From: Septoria linicola
Taxonomy: Eukaryota; Ascomycota; Dothideomycetes; Mycosphaerellales; Mycosphaerellaceae
Length of the DNA stretch: 64,000 nt
Assembly (NCBI GenBank): GCA_024114885.1
Contig: CP099418.1
Span: 5,146,001 to 5,210,000, forward strand
Direction of reading: 5' to 3'
The translations under genes and the position numbers were made by a program. Each line of letters opens with the position of its first letter. Position 1 is the stretch's first letter. The notes beneath the pieces were generated by a model. The model worked only from the letters and a program-made list of their open reading frames with translations. It did no database searches and was not told the DNA's origin. Below, one piece after another: positions 10,968 to 20,908 of this stretch.

Positions 10968-11614
10968 CTATTGCTAAAGGTCAGCCTACTACATTGTCGC
11001 TGACGCGATGCGCTCACATGTTGACATCCGGACTTACATCGATGCTTCCAAAGTTAATATCGCTGAACTTGTTGCCGTTCTATTGCAAGTTAGAGGAGTT
11101 CTGTTGTGTCACGGAATAGATCTTGACGTACGCCAAATGATGGGTTGCCGATGCTGTTGCCATTGCCGTTGTCCTTGTTTCCTGAGCCTGTTCGATGGTT
11201 AGAAGGTGTTTCATTACGAGGGCCACATTTGGTGTCCGATTTGAGAGCACGAATGGATTTCGACACATCATCGTAGAGCCATGTTTCGGGAGGTAAACTC
11301 ACCATTGCCGTTGCCGAACGATGGGTTTCCGTTGCCATCATTGCCAGATCCAATGGTGTTCCCGCTGCCTGGAGAGTTGCCATTGCCGATGGTGTTGCCG
11401 CTGCCTGGCGAGTTGCCACTTGCGTTACCTGTTCATGGTCAGTGGGAGACGTCTTGTCATGCTGCATTGCTATCCACTAACCATTGCCGTTGTCCTTGTT
11501 ACCATTGCCGTTGCCGACGATCGATCCAAGGATGGACTTTGTGATGTCGCCCTGTGGGGTTGGCAGAGCAGCGACTGATGCCACGAGGACAGCGAGGACG
11601 GTTGAGACACGCAT
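10968..11614 (-). CDS. Small secreted Gly/Asn-repeat protein (five short exons)
   Basis: Exons are 11614-11482, 11428-11303, 11187-11132, 11079-11038 and a terminal 10973-10968, giving about 120 residues. The N-terminus MRVSTVLAVLVASVAALP is a classic signal peptide. The mature part is almost entirely Gly, Asn and Ser with Pro. It includes GNGNGNKDNGNG and a 12-residue tandem unit NSPGSGNTIGNG / NSPGSGNTIGSG, and ends near NFGSID. Introns 1 and 2 are both phase 1, and exon 2 is exactly 126 nt, so it is a symmetric, insertable repeat exon. There are no cysteines, unlike many effectors. It is probably a secreted or wall-associated low-complexity protein. The last 6-nt exon is tentative: reading through its GTAAGT donor stops after about six codons. 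Confidence 0.75.
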
Positions 11615-12735
11615 ATTGATTGTGGTGAAGGGCAATTAGTTGGATTGATTAAGAGGAATTGTTGGCAGTAGCAATGGCAATGGTCAGGCAGAACGAGGAT
11701 GTAGATGAAAGAATGGGAAAAGACCTGCCTCAAGTACTTTACGGTGTTTGCGCCATCGCAACGCACCGCATCATGTCTACAGGTCGATCATCCTCGTATC
11801 CTCCTCGCTTGTGCGGTAGAATGTGCGCCTGAGTTCTGACAGCATGCCTGATCGACTCGACATAGGAGGCTGACTGGCTGCTCTTGCGGTCCGTAGGCTC
11901 CCTTAAGAAACCAGGATTTGAGACTCCTTCGCTCCACGTTTCCACTGCGGCAACGAGTCAATTGCAGTACGAAAGCACCAATTGAGGAAATCTCAACAGC
12001 CACTGTCATCGAGATGACGCCCGGCAGTAGTCCGAGAAGAGTTAGAACAGGTATAGCTTGATGGACTGAGTAGGATCATTTCCTGACCTGGATATTTAGT
12101 TCATCTCTTGCGCTCATGCGCGGCAATGCACCTCCGATAAGCTTGGATTTTGCTATGCCAGATGCAGACATTCCACTGAGAAATTCCGGGCCCAGCACCG
12201 CTGGCGGATTGCTTGAAATATGTCATACTTGGAGCGCACTCACTGTCCGAGGAATTGATCAAGAAGAGACTCACAAGCAGGTTACACTGTGCCAGCCGAT
12301 GTTCCTCGGCAATCCAGTCCAGAAGGTATCTCGTACTTAAGAACATCAGACCGTTGCCAACACGTGTGATCATGAATTGTTGTCGAGTCTTGCACAAGAC
12401 TAGTGAAGAGCCGCATTGCCGATCATGTTGATCGCTGTTCCTGAAATTTCCCCTCAGTCTGTCTGCCACGACTCGGCAGACACTCCGTTCGCTGTGTGCC
12501 TGAGCGGCTACCAGCAAAAAGGACAGCCGCTGACGCGAGTGGTGCTGTCAATTATTGTCTGACATGAAAAGAGACTCTGTTGAGCAGCGGAGTATGTCAA
12601 CGAGCATCATCGCAAGCACACCGAGGCACGCGAATACTGGACGTTTGTGCAGGATGCGAAAAGTCTTGGAGGTCAAGTGAAGTCCAAATCTTCACCAAAA
12701 TTGATCCCAGACCACCTGCAGCACCCACAAAAGAA
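11615..12735. other. Gene-poor interval
   Basis: It holds the promoter of the secreted-protein gene, then sequence without a supported gene. A 138-codon minus frame at 12101-12517 begins without ATG and matches nothing I know. Its stretch TRYLLDWIAEEHRLAQ looks protein-like, so a degraded gene cannot be excluded. Confidence 0.4.
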
Positions 12736-12807
12736 TAGCTCGAGTACGTTTCGATCGTACGCCCTCCGGGTTATGAGCCCGGCGCGCTTCCGCTGCGCCA
12801 TCGAGCT
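12736..12807 (-). tRNA. Initiator tRNA-Met (anticodon CAT)
   Basis: A 72-nt cloverleaf reads on the minus strand. The acceptor stem AGCTCGA/TCGAGCT is perfect, the D stem is GCGC/GCGC, the anticodon arm is CCGGG-CTCATAA-CCCGG, and the T arm GTACG-ATCGAAA-CGTAC is perfect. Eukaryotic initiator features are all present: an A1:U72 end pair, three G:C pairs below the anticodon, and A54 with A60 in the T loop (ATCGAAA instead of TTCGAAT). There is no intron. An oligo-T tract lies just downstream (AAAAG on the plus strand at 12729-12733), fitting a Pol III terminator. It starts translation at AUG in the cytosol. Confidence 0.95.
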
Positions 12808-14275
12808 CTTGTCAGAATTGTCTGAGCGATGACAAAGCTGAAATTCTTTGCATATATATCCCTTTTATGTCGGAAAACGATCTGAGCGTCCGAGAAAGCC
12901 CGACGGAGGGACCAATCAAGCTTGAGTTTGGAACATAGTATGGGGCAATAGGCAGCAAGCCTGCAACCGGGAGTCTATATCACATTGCAGGCCTTCTCTG
13001 GTCTTGACACGATCAACTTGGACACAGCGAGGGAACTGTCCACATCGACACCTTTCTCTCTATCAAACGACTACAACAACAGACAGCTCCGCTTTTGCCA
13101 GCATGGCTATTGTCCTTCGTTGGGAGATGAACGCGCCCAATACACGCGTAGCTCCGAAGGATTGCCTCTTCTGCTTTCATGCAGCTCGACGCACGAACAC
13201 TTCCATCTCCCCACGCTATGCAAGATCTACAAGATCTTAGTTGTCATAGCATGTTCTCAAGCATGGCATAGTGTATGCATGGCAAAGGACCATCTTGAAG
13301 TTCCGATATCGATGCACCCTGCCGAGATAGAAGAGTACTTCGCTTACTGATAGAAACCACAGCACTGTTATTCATTGACATAAGAGAGATGCGATTCAAC
13401 CCGATGCAAGGTACAGACGCACGATGTGGTACGCAAGCGTGGATGATGCGGCTACTCGATATGTATCAGATTTCCCCTACTCTACGCACGCTTCACGCTT
13501 TGTGACACGCGATGCACTGCCAGACGTCAGACCAAGCCGGCGGACATAGATGCATCTTGCCAGACGAGACTCAACTTTCGTGAGCCTGTAGACTGCGCGT
13601 GGTGCCCATGAAGCTCGCACATGGTTGGAGATTCTTGGTTCGCGTTCCGCGCTCAGGTTTCACAAAGAGTGATCACTCGGATATCTGCATATGCAGCGAA
13701 AAAGGCCAGTGTCACAGACCTTGCTGGGTCTGCCATGCGCAATCGCGGTCTTGGGTATTTTCTACGCGTGCAATGTCTTAAGACACCACTTCACCTTGCT
13801 TCCGGCATAGAACGAGTTTTGCTACTCGCGCGACTAACGCTACTAATCACAAAAGCCAGTCCCCGACACCCTCAGTTCTCATCGCCTCGAGAATTGTCGC
13901 GCAAAGCCGTGGGCGCCTGTGACACAAGGCTCCGTGGCATGGCAAAGCGGCGGTGAACTTGGCAGTTTTGAATATTGGAGGAGAAGTGAAAGTCAGCTAA
14001 TGTAGCACATGCATCAAGAGCTTCAGGCATCGAGCTTGGCCGAGAGACAGGGGATCTGCTGTGCAGTGCTTCTCTGCCGCAAAGAGCATTGCATGTGCAA
14101 ATTGTGTGAAGTTGCTTTTGCCAGCTCATTCACCAAGCACATGTAACCTGCATGATCGATTCTGCCGAAGTCGGGACTCGAAATTATCGCCTGATCACAA
14201 TTGCATCCACCAATGAAGTGAAGTGGCGACCAAGTACAGCACACCAGAGAGAGGTGACAGAATTGGGCCGCGGTT
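12808..14275. other. Gene-poor interval
   Basis: About 1.5 kb. It includes a plus-strand 121-codon frame (12985-13350) and an overlapping small frame starting ATGGCT at 13103 after a CAAC-rich leader. Neither resembles a known family. The rest is noncoding in appearance, with the promoter of the next gene at its right end. Confidence 0.4.
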
Positions 14276-15838
14276 ATGGGTAAAGCATTCTTCATGGGAT
14301 GGGCGACTTGGGAGAAGCTCGTCTTTGTAAGGCTGCCCAGTACCCAGATAGATGGTCATTTACTGACTGGAATGCAGATCCTCGCGTGTGCTATTGTTGT
14401 AACGGTCCTCTTGGGGTGTGCAAAGCTCATCTGGACCCATCAAAAGTTGCGCAAGTACAGCGGTGGTGCCGAGAATGATCGAAAAGAACAGGCAGTGTAT
14501 CGTCAAATGAGTCAAAGACGAAATGCTCAAGGAGGTGCAGAGGTGCCATTCGGTATCAGAGCTATCGAAAGCGGGATCGAAGTAGAAGGCGTGTGGATCT
14601 CGCGAAGCAACACGCCAGAACCAGTCTCGAGCGCGCGAACTTCCGCTTCTTCGGTAAGGGACGAAGGGCGCGGACAGGTCTTGGAGCGGGAACTTGAACA
14701 GCGATCTGCTAAAGCGCCCCATGCGCGCTCGCGATCGAACTCATCAACTGGAATCGCAACGAAGTTTACCGAGATGGGACGCGAAGAAAGTGTCAAGGCA
14801 GCTGGAGGGAGGCACCATCCGCCGTTATCTTATGCGCGCTATAGCGGCAATCCAGCCTTGACACAATCGAACTCGGTCGCGACAACCACTACGAGCACGA
14901 AAAACGGTCGTCATGGGCCTGATTCTGCTGACGAACAAAGCACGCTCTGGACTCCTGGATGGGACAGCTGCTCGAGTCGGTCAGGTAGCGAGGTCAATGT
15001 CGCTGATCTAACATCCAGCTCCGCACCGCAAATACAGGGACCCCAAGGAAGGCAAAGACAGCAGTCTGCAGAGCTCGAGCTGATGCATACCCATCGCATG
15101 TCTCAAGCGGCAGAGACTGGTCAGCTGACGCCGCGAGTACGAGTCCCCCGGCAAGGTGTCAGCGGAGACTGGGCTGGGCTCCCGTCCGCACAACGCTCGT
15201 CCACGGCTTCTGATCTTGGAAATTACCAGCGTGCGCGAGCCCGTTCGCAGTCACCAATTGCTCGGCCAGCGACGGCGACAGGCTCCAGGTCGACCAATCT
15301 GAATCGTCCACCAAGCATCGACTCACTATCCGCCGCGGCCAGAAGATCATCCTTGCCGGACGTTACACCTTTTGCGCAATTCTGTCGAACGGCGCCGACT
15401 TTGTCACAGTCTGAGTCGAGACAGTCTTCACCGGGGACTACGACGAGGTCTGCAATGGAGCAGGTGAGCGATTCATTGACGGAGTACATGAACGCATCAT
15501 CAAGTGTCGAAGCACATAATCCCACGACAGCAGCAGGCAGCCAAAATTCATCTCCAGGGGCTGCAGATACGCAAGCTGAGCGTGTGTTGGTTGACAGGCG
15601 GGGCTCGGAAATTCTGCGTGGCCATGGATCTGGGTTTGAAATCCTCAGACCAGGCACACTCTCAGAAGCGGCGGAGAGACAGCGCTCCGTACCACCTGTC
15701 AGTCTCTATAACAATGCATCACGCCCTCGATCTGAGAGTGATGGCAGTCGCCGCAAATTGCAGAAGAAGCGAAGGCCAAGTGCAGATTCTCAAGGAAGCT
15801 CCAGTGGTAGTCGATGGAGTCGCGGGAGTATGTTGTAA
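14276..15838 (+). CDS. Single-pass membrane protein with disordered Ser-rich tail, function unknown
   Basis: Starts at ATG 14276. The segment 14327-14377 is best read as a 51-nt in-frame intron: donor GTAAGG, CTGAC branch, acceptor AATGCAG. Removing it joins a short leader directly to the hydrophobic helix ILACAIVVTVLLGCAKLIW, giving about 503 residues. After the helix come a basic segment and the motif VPFGIRAIESGIEVEGVWI. I recognise this as a conserved block of uncharacterised filamentous-ascomycete proteins. The remaining 380 residues are Ser/Arg/Pro-rich and disordered, ending in a basic cluster (KLQKKRRPS). Topology suggests a short lumenal or outside N-terminus and a cytosolic tail. 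No function is assigned. Confidence 0.75.
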   Translation: MGKAFFMGWATWEKLVFVRLPSTQIDGHLLTGMQILACAIVVTVLLGCAKLIWTHQKLRKYSGGAENDRKEQAVYRQMSQRRNAQGGAEVPFGIRAIESGIEVEGVWISRSNTPEPVSSARTSASSVRDEGRGQVLERELEQRSAKAPHARSRSNSSTGIATKFTEMGREESVKAAGGRHHPPLSYARYSGNPALTQSNSVATTTTSTKNGRHGPDSADEQSTLWTPGWDSCSSRSGSEVNVADLTSSSAPQIQGPQGRQRQQSAELELMHTHRMSQAAETGQLTPRVRVPRQGVSGDWAGLPSAQRSSTASDLGNYQRARARSQSPIARPATATGSRSTNLNRPPSIDSLSAAARRSSLPDVTPFAQFCRTAPTLSQSESRQSSPGTTTRSAMEQVSDSLTEYMNASSSVEAHNPTTAAGSQNSSPGAADTQAERVLVDRRGSEILRGHGSGFEILRPGTLSEAAERQRSVPPVSLYNNASRPRSESDGSRRKLQKKRRPSADSQGSSSGSRWSRGSML

Positions 15839-16111
15839 GGGTAGTAGTGCTAGCTGTACGATAGTGGAATGTGTACCGATAGCAGATAATGATGACAACG
15901 AGAAGTGATGCATGTATCGATATGTTCACGATCAGATCTTGCACGTTGAGCACAAGCCATCGGCCAAAACGTTCTCCACATCGGCCGGCAGCCGGCAGAT
16001 CCTTCACACGCCCACTAACTACACCTTGACCTCGAACCTATACCACAACCAACCACAACATCGCCCATTTCTCACAAGACCGCACAAACAAGAAGCACGA
16101 CACAAGCCGAC

Positions 16112-17934
16112 ATGCCCAAGAAAGACAAACTCCAATCCCTTCCCCCCGAGCCCATCTCAGAGTCCACCTCTCTCCTCCACCCCAACGCCCACGGCACCAA
16201 CCATGGCACCCTCCCAGCAGAAAACCTCTCTGAGCTGGAAGCCCAAGCCGAACAAGAACGCCGCGAGTACGAAACCGGCCACACACCCCTCCCCTCCGAC
16301 CTCTCCACCAAAAAACTCCTCGCAACAATGTCCTCCCTCTGGCTGGTAACTTTCTTCGCCGCCCTCGACACCACCGTCGTCGCCACCCTCTCCGGCCCTA
16401 TCTCCAGTACATTCAACTCCGGAACGTCATTCTCCTGGATCGCAACAGGCTATTTGATCGCCAACGCGGCTTTCCAACCTCTCTCAGGGAAACTCACAGA
16501 TATTTACGGTCGTCGGGCGGGGCTAATTTTCGCGTTTACGTTCTTTTCCGCAGGGACAGCGATATGTGGGGCTGCACAGAGTGCGAGGGTGATGGTGCTA
16601 GGGAGGGTTGTGGCCGGGGCGGGAGGGGGGTGTTTGAATACGGTGAGTGTGTTTGTGGCGAGTGATTTGATTCCTTTGCGGAGGAGGGGGGTTTGGCAGG
16701 GGATTGGGAATATTGTGTTTGGGGCGGGGATGGGGTTGGGAGGGGTTTTTGGAGGGTGGGTTAATGATACGGTGGGGTGGAGATGGGGTGAGTGTGTTCT
16801 TTTCCTTCATTGTTCTTTTCTTTGCTTCTAACATGAGTCTGGTGCAATGCTTCGCATGAAGTGGCGAGAACATCGAACCTGACTTGATTACTGACATATA
16901 CCGCCACAGCATTCTACTATCAAATCCCCTTCGCGGTCATCGGCGGCCTCTTCGGCAGCTACATGCTCGACATCCCCATCAAAGAATCCGACAAATCCAA
17001 GATCCGCCGCGTCGACTTCCTCGGCGCCTTTACTCTCGTCAGCGCTCTGGTCCTGCTCCTCCTCAGCCTCAACAGCGGCGGCAACATCGTCCCTTGGAAT
17101 CATCCACTCGTCTACGTCTCCATTCCGCTCAGCTTCGCCATGCTCCTCGCATTCATCTTCATTGAAGACCGCGTGGCCTCCGAACCCATTATCCCCGTCG
17201 GGCTGCTCGCTAATCGCAGCGTAGCGGCAGCTTGCCTGACGAACTGGTTCATGACCATGAGTGTCTTTGCGCTGGTCTACTACGGTCCGATATTCTTTCA
17301 AGTCGTGCGGCATGTCTCCGCCACGCGAGCAGGCACACTCTTCATCCCGCAAGCAGTCGGCACGGCAGTGGGATCTCTCGGATCGGGAATCATCATGCGC
17401 TGGACAGGCAAATACTGGCATCTTAATATTGCGATACAGATACTTTCGCTGACAGCTACAGCTCTGATTGCGTGGCAATTCGATGCCAATGTACCGAAGA
17501 TTCCGCCTTTTGTGTACCTGTTCATGGAGGGAACTGCTTACGGATCGATGATAACCGTCACTTTGATTGCGTTGATATCGGCAGTGGATCACAAGTATCA
17601 GGCCGTGATTACAAGTGCCTCGTATGCGTTCCGGAGCACGGGCAGCTCAATTGGCATTACGATTGCTGGGGCAGTGTTCCAGAACGTGTTAAAGAGTGGG
17701 TTATATGAGAGGTTTGGGGAGGAGCCTGGTGCTGCAGACCAGATCAGGAGGATCAGAGAGTCGACGGATGAGTTGAACCATCTGCCCCAGGGATGGCATG
17801 AGGGTGTGATAGAAGCGTACGTCGATGCTCTGCGCGGCGTCTGGGTGGTCGTGTTGGGATTCGCAGCTCTGACTGCGATTGTCAGCGCGTTTATCAAGCA
17901 GCATAAACTGTACAGCAGTCTTGATCGGAAGTAG
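16112..17934 (+). CDS. MFS transporter, DHA2/vacuolar basic amino acid type
   Basis: Exons 16112-16787 and 16910-17934 (phase-1 intron, donor GTGAGT) encode 566 residues with about 14 membrane helices. After a hydrophilic 70-residue N-terminus comes the DHA2-like entry FFAALDTTVVATLSGPIS. MFS motif A follows as GKLTDIYGRRAGL, then the loop GWRWAFYYQIPFAV, which is split by the intron. The layout resembles fungal Vba/Fnx1-type vacuolar amino acid exporters and multidrug DHA2 pumps; which substrate is used cannot be told. The stop codon lies only 44 bp from that of the convergent PAP2 gene. Strong G runs near the end of exon 1 mark a local composition shift but the frame is intact. Confidence 0.88.
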
Positions 17935-17978
17935 ATACACATACATCTACAAGCAGCAATAATGTCATCAAATCACCC

Positions 17979-18965
17979 TCAATCATCTCCAATCGCATGT
18001 CGATCCACCTCTCTCCCCACGCCCTGCTCCTCATCCCTCACCCTTTGAAACCCACCACTCCCTCCCATTCCATTCCCTTGCACCAGCTCATACGGCTCCT
18101 CACACCCACTCGCCATCAAACTCGGATAATACCTCCTCCAATTCCCATACGTCACCGCAAACCCCAACAAACTCCCACACACCACATCAAACACATCATG
18201 CCGATAATCCTCCAACCGACTCACCGCAATCAACGCCGCGCCCATCAACGGCGCCAAACACGCCAACACCACGACCAAACTCGCCCTCGGCCGCAGCACG
18301 TGCAATTGACTCGCCAGCAATAATGCGATCCACCCTAGTCCCGCAAAAGCAAAACTGCTGTGTCCTGAAGGGTAACTCCTCCAACCGTCGTGGAGGACGT
18401 GGTGGCTCTGTTCGGTGCAGACGTCGACGGAGATCATTGCATCGCGGGGTGTTCCTTGAGCTGGTTTGCAGCGCGCGATCAAGTCGGGGCGAGGCCGGCC
18501 AACGGCGTCTTTGATAATGTCGGTGATGAAGGTGGTGGTGAGGATGGAGATGACGAGGCCGAGGATGGTGACGTGCAGTTGGTGGGGTGAAGGGCGGATG
18601 AGAGCTGCCCAGACGAGGAGGATGGCGAGGGGGAGGAGACCGGCGTAGATGAGGAGCCAGACTATGTAGGAAGAATAGGTTAGTATGTGTGGATTGCTCA
18701 AGAGAGTGGAGGATGGGTTGGAAGAGGTACCAATGTCTACTCGTTCGACTTCGGCATGAGGATGCTGCAGACGTGGATCGTCCAGGCGGAATTGTGAGTG
18801 GAAGGGTTGTCCGAATAGTTTGAGCACGACGAAGCCTGCGATCAGGATGGCCACGCCCAGGTAGTCGCCTGCATAGCTTCGCTGCCAGAAACGTCGCGCA
18901 GTTTCCCACAGTCCAGTGTCATTGCTGCCTGTGACTTTGGCTTTGCTGGAGATGCTGCCGGGCAT
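17979..18965 (-). CDS. PAP2-family lipid phosphate phosphatase (DPP1-like)
   Basis: Dephosphorylates diacylglycerol pyrophosphate, phosphatidate or related lipids at the vacuole or ER membrane. Exons 18965-18731 and 18661-17979 give 305 residues. The 69-nt intron 18662-18730 (donor GTACCT, branch ACTAAC) is a multiple of three and stays open, so ORF calls include 23 spurious residues. Splicing restores ERVDIVWLLIYAGLLPL. All three phosphatase motifs are present: KDAVGRPRPD (KX6RP), YPSGHSSFAF (PSGH) and SRLEDYRHDVFD (SRX5HX3D), with the catalytic His residues intact. About six membrane helices are visible. The C-terminal tail is Gly/Glu-rich and polar. Confidence 0.9.
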   Translation of the reverse strand: MPGSISSKAKVTGSNDTGLWETARRFWQRSYAGDYLGVAILIAGFVVLKLFGQPFHSQFRLDDPRLQHPHAEVERVDIGTSSNPSSTLLSNPHILTYSSYIVWLLIYAGLLPLAILLVWAALIRPSPHQLHVTILGLVISILTTTFITDIIKDAVGRPRPDLIARCKPAQGTPRDAMISVDVCTEQSHHVLHDGWRSYPSGHSSFAFAGLGWIALLLASQLHVLRPRASLVVVLACLAPLMGAALIAVSRLEDYRHDVFDVVCGSLLGFAVTYGNWRRYYPSLMASGCEEPYELVQGNGMGGSGGFQRVRDEEQGVGREVDRHAIGDD

Positions 18966-19184
18966 CTTTTGGAGGAAATGTCACCGCTGGACTTTCACTT
19001 TCACTTTCACGTGCACGAGTGACATGGGTCAGAGGTGATGGTGTGGGAGATGGAGCTTGGACGGGATGTGGAGGAGGGAAGTCGCGACCGAGACGCGCTT
19101 TCCACTTTCACCTGTGTTTCTTTCCCATGACATTCAATACATGAGCATGTCGTAGCTGCAAACAGATCTGCTTCTATCGCGGCA
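18966..19184. promoter_or_regulatory. Divergent promoter, PAP2 gene / MED7
   Basis: A compact 219-bp spacer. It has three tandem ACTTTC units (18991-19010) running directly into an E-box CACGTG (19008-19013), and a second TTTCCACTTTCACC element near 19098. Placement between two start codons makes these candidate shared control sites. Confidence 0.5.
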
Positions 19185-19940
19185 ATGGCAGAAGAACAAC
19201 AGCTCGTGGCACCGTTCCCCGCTCCGCCGCCCTTCTACCAGCACTTCACGAAGCAGAACCGCAATCGACTCCGCCAGTTGCGCAAAGAAGCCGCTGCTGC
19301 CAGCTCGTCCAACACAGACAACGCTGCTGCTGAGAAACAAGACATAGACATTCTCTCCCTGCCCGCTGAACTCCGCTACCTCATCCCACCTCCACCACCA
19401 TCCACCACAAAGTTCACCGTCTTCGGCCAAGAGATCGACCTCGAAGCCCCCGAGCCCACCCTCGCAGAAGCCGGCATCGAACAACTCTACCCCTCCGACC
19501 CCTCCGTCAAAACAAACCCACAACCACACCTCATCGCTCTCGCCCGCTCGCTCCTCACCACATTTCTCGGTCTCATAGGCGTCCTAGCCGCCAATCCAGA
19601 GCTCTACGAGGAGAGAGTTTCAGACCTACAGGCTATAATGTTCAATATGCACTCGTTGATCAATCAGTATCGGCCACACCAGGCGAGGGAGAGTTTGATC
19701 ATGTTGATGGAGGATCGGGTGGCGAGGATGAGGGCAGAGATCAGAGGCGTGGAGGAGGGGAAGGAGAGGGTGGGGAAGTTGTTGGAGGGGATGAAGAGTA
19801 GTGAGGTTGCGTTGAAGGGAGAGGGTGCTGGTGAGGATGTGAAGAAGGTGGGTATGGAGAGTGTGGAGGATGTGCTGAGCAAGAAGCGTGTAGAGAGGCA
19901 GAGGGCTACGTGGGCTATGCTAGAGGCTGAGATGGGTTGA
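19185..19940 (+). CDS. MED7: Mediator complex subunit 7
   Basis: MED7 is an essential middle-module subunit of Mediator, pairing with MED21 and contacting MED31 to link activators to RNA polymerase II. This single-exon gene encodes 251 residues. The N-terminal Pro-rich MED31-binding region reads VAPFPAPPPFYQHFT, followed by LIPPPPPS and the strand FTVFGQEIDLE. The helical part (ALARSLLTTFLGLIGVLAANP and MFNMHSLINQYRPHQARESL) forms the coiled-coil hinge region. It ends in a charged helix. Length and order match fungal MED7. It has a 219-bp promoter shared with the PAP2 gene. Confidence 0.95.
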   Translation: MAEEQQLVAPFPAPPPFYQHFTKQNRNRLRQLRKEAAAASSSNTDNAAAEKQDIDILSLPAELRYLIPPPPPSTTKFTVFGQEIDLEAPEPTLAEAGIEQLYPSDPSVKTNPQPHLIALARSLLTTFLGLIGVLAANPELYEERVSDLQAIMFNMHSLINQYRPHQARESLIMLMEDRVARMRAEIRGVEEGKERVGKLLEGMKSSEVALKGEGAGEDVKKVGMESVEDVLSKKRVERQRATWAMLEAEMG

Positions 19941-20908
19941 AAGGACATGCTTTGCTGAACACATTCTTGCTGTTGGACGACAAGAATCCAAGTCTGGATC
20001 TTGGAGAATGGTCTAATGCTGCGATGCAGTGCCCTCTGAATGACAACAGTCCGTTGCTAAAGCAGGACTGGCATGTGGAGGCACCCCGACGGCAACTTGC
20101 CGGTAGAGCGTCAGGCACGGAGCTCCCGGGCTATGCTTTCGACTGACGTAGGATGAAAGATTGGAAGGCTGACAACCGGAAGGCTGTCAGGCTGGAACAG
20201 CAAGTTTTATGAAAGGCTAGATGCACAATCCGCAGTGGCTATTTCGGATGGCTGTGCGCTGAGGCTGTGTCATGTCTATGCGCTTTCTTGGCCATAGACT
20301 ACTATAGCATGGGCTCTCAGCAGCGACAAGCTTGCGGTCGCATCAGAACATCCTACACCTGGAGTGGACGAGGACTGGAAACGAGCCAAATTGTATGAGT
20401 TGGACAATCACACTTTGCAATCCACTAGCCATCGCCGACCACGTCCTGCTCCCCCTAAACTCCTCCACGTAAACGCGACTTCCCAGTCCTCCGACGTCAA
20501 GTCACGTTTCACGCGTGGAAAATCCGCATGTCCCAGCCCTGCAGCACAAATCAGGTTTCCGACCCAGCCAAGAATACCAGGATCCACAGCCTTGCATCCA
20601 TCGCCAGTTGCGTCATTGCTCCAGGTCCCAACCAGTATATACCATACATCACCTCTGTGATAGAGTCAAGATTCCCTTACAAGCCTATAAGCCTGATCAA
20701 CGCCTGTGCTCCGGCCTCTAATCTCTTTCTCTCGCAACCATCCAACCATCCGAGCGTTTAGGCAGTGAAACACAGCCCCCCCAATTCACACCCCTTCCTA
20801 TTTGCCTCTCCCCTGCCTTGTCATCACCTAGATACTCGGAAGGTCATCTGTGCACACACTCTGGAAGTCAGCGTATAAGACTACTTGGCTCGTCCGCTCC
20901 TCGGAAAG
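19941..20908. other. Intergenic and long 5' leader
   Basis: Roughly 970 bp. The right half is pyrimidine/CA-rich, typical of a fungal promoter and 5' UTR for the poly-Q gene. Overlapping short frames at 20364-20761 are compositional and not supported. Confidence 0.45.

Noticed and set aside
12101..12517. Minus-strand 138-codon frame
   Set aside because: No ATG start, no family match, and no convincing splice partners; kept only as a remark on the gap.
16888..17592. Minus-strand 234-codon frame
   Set aside because: Antisense shadow of the MFS transporter's second exon; Asp/Glu/Ala-rich because of hydrophobic codons on the other strand.
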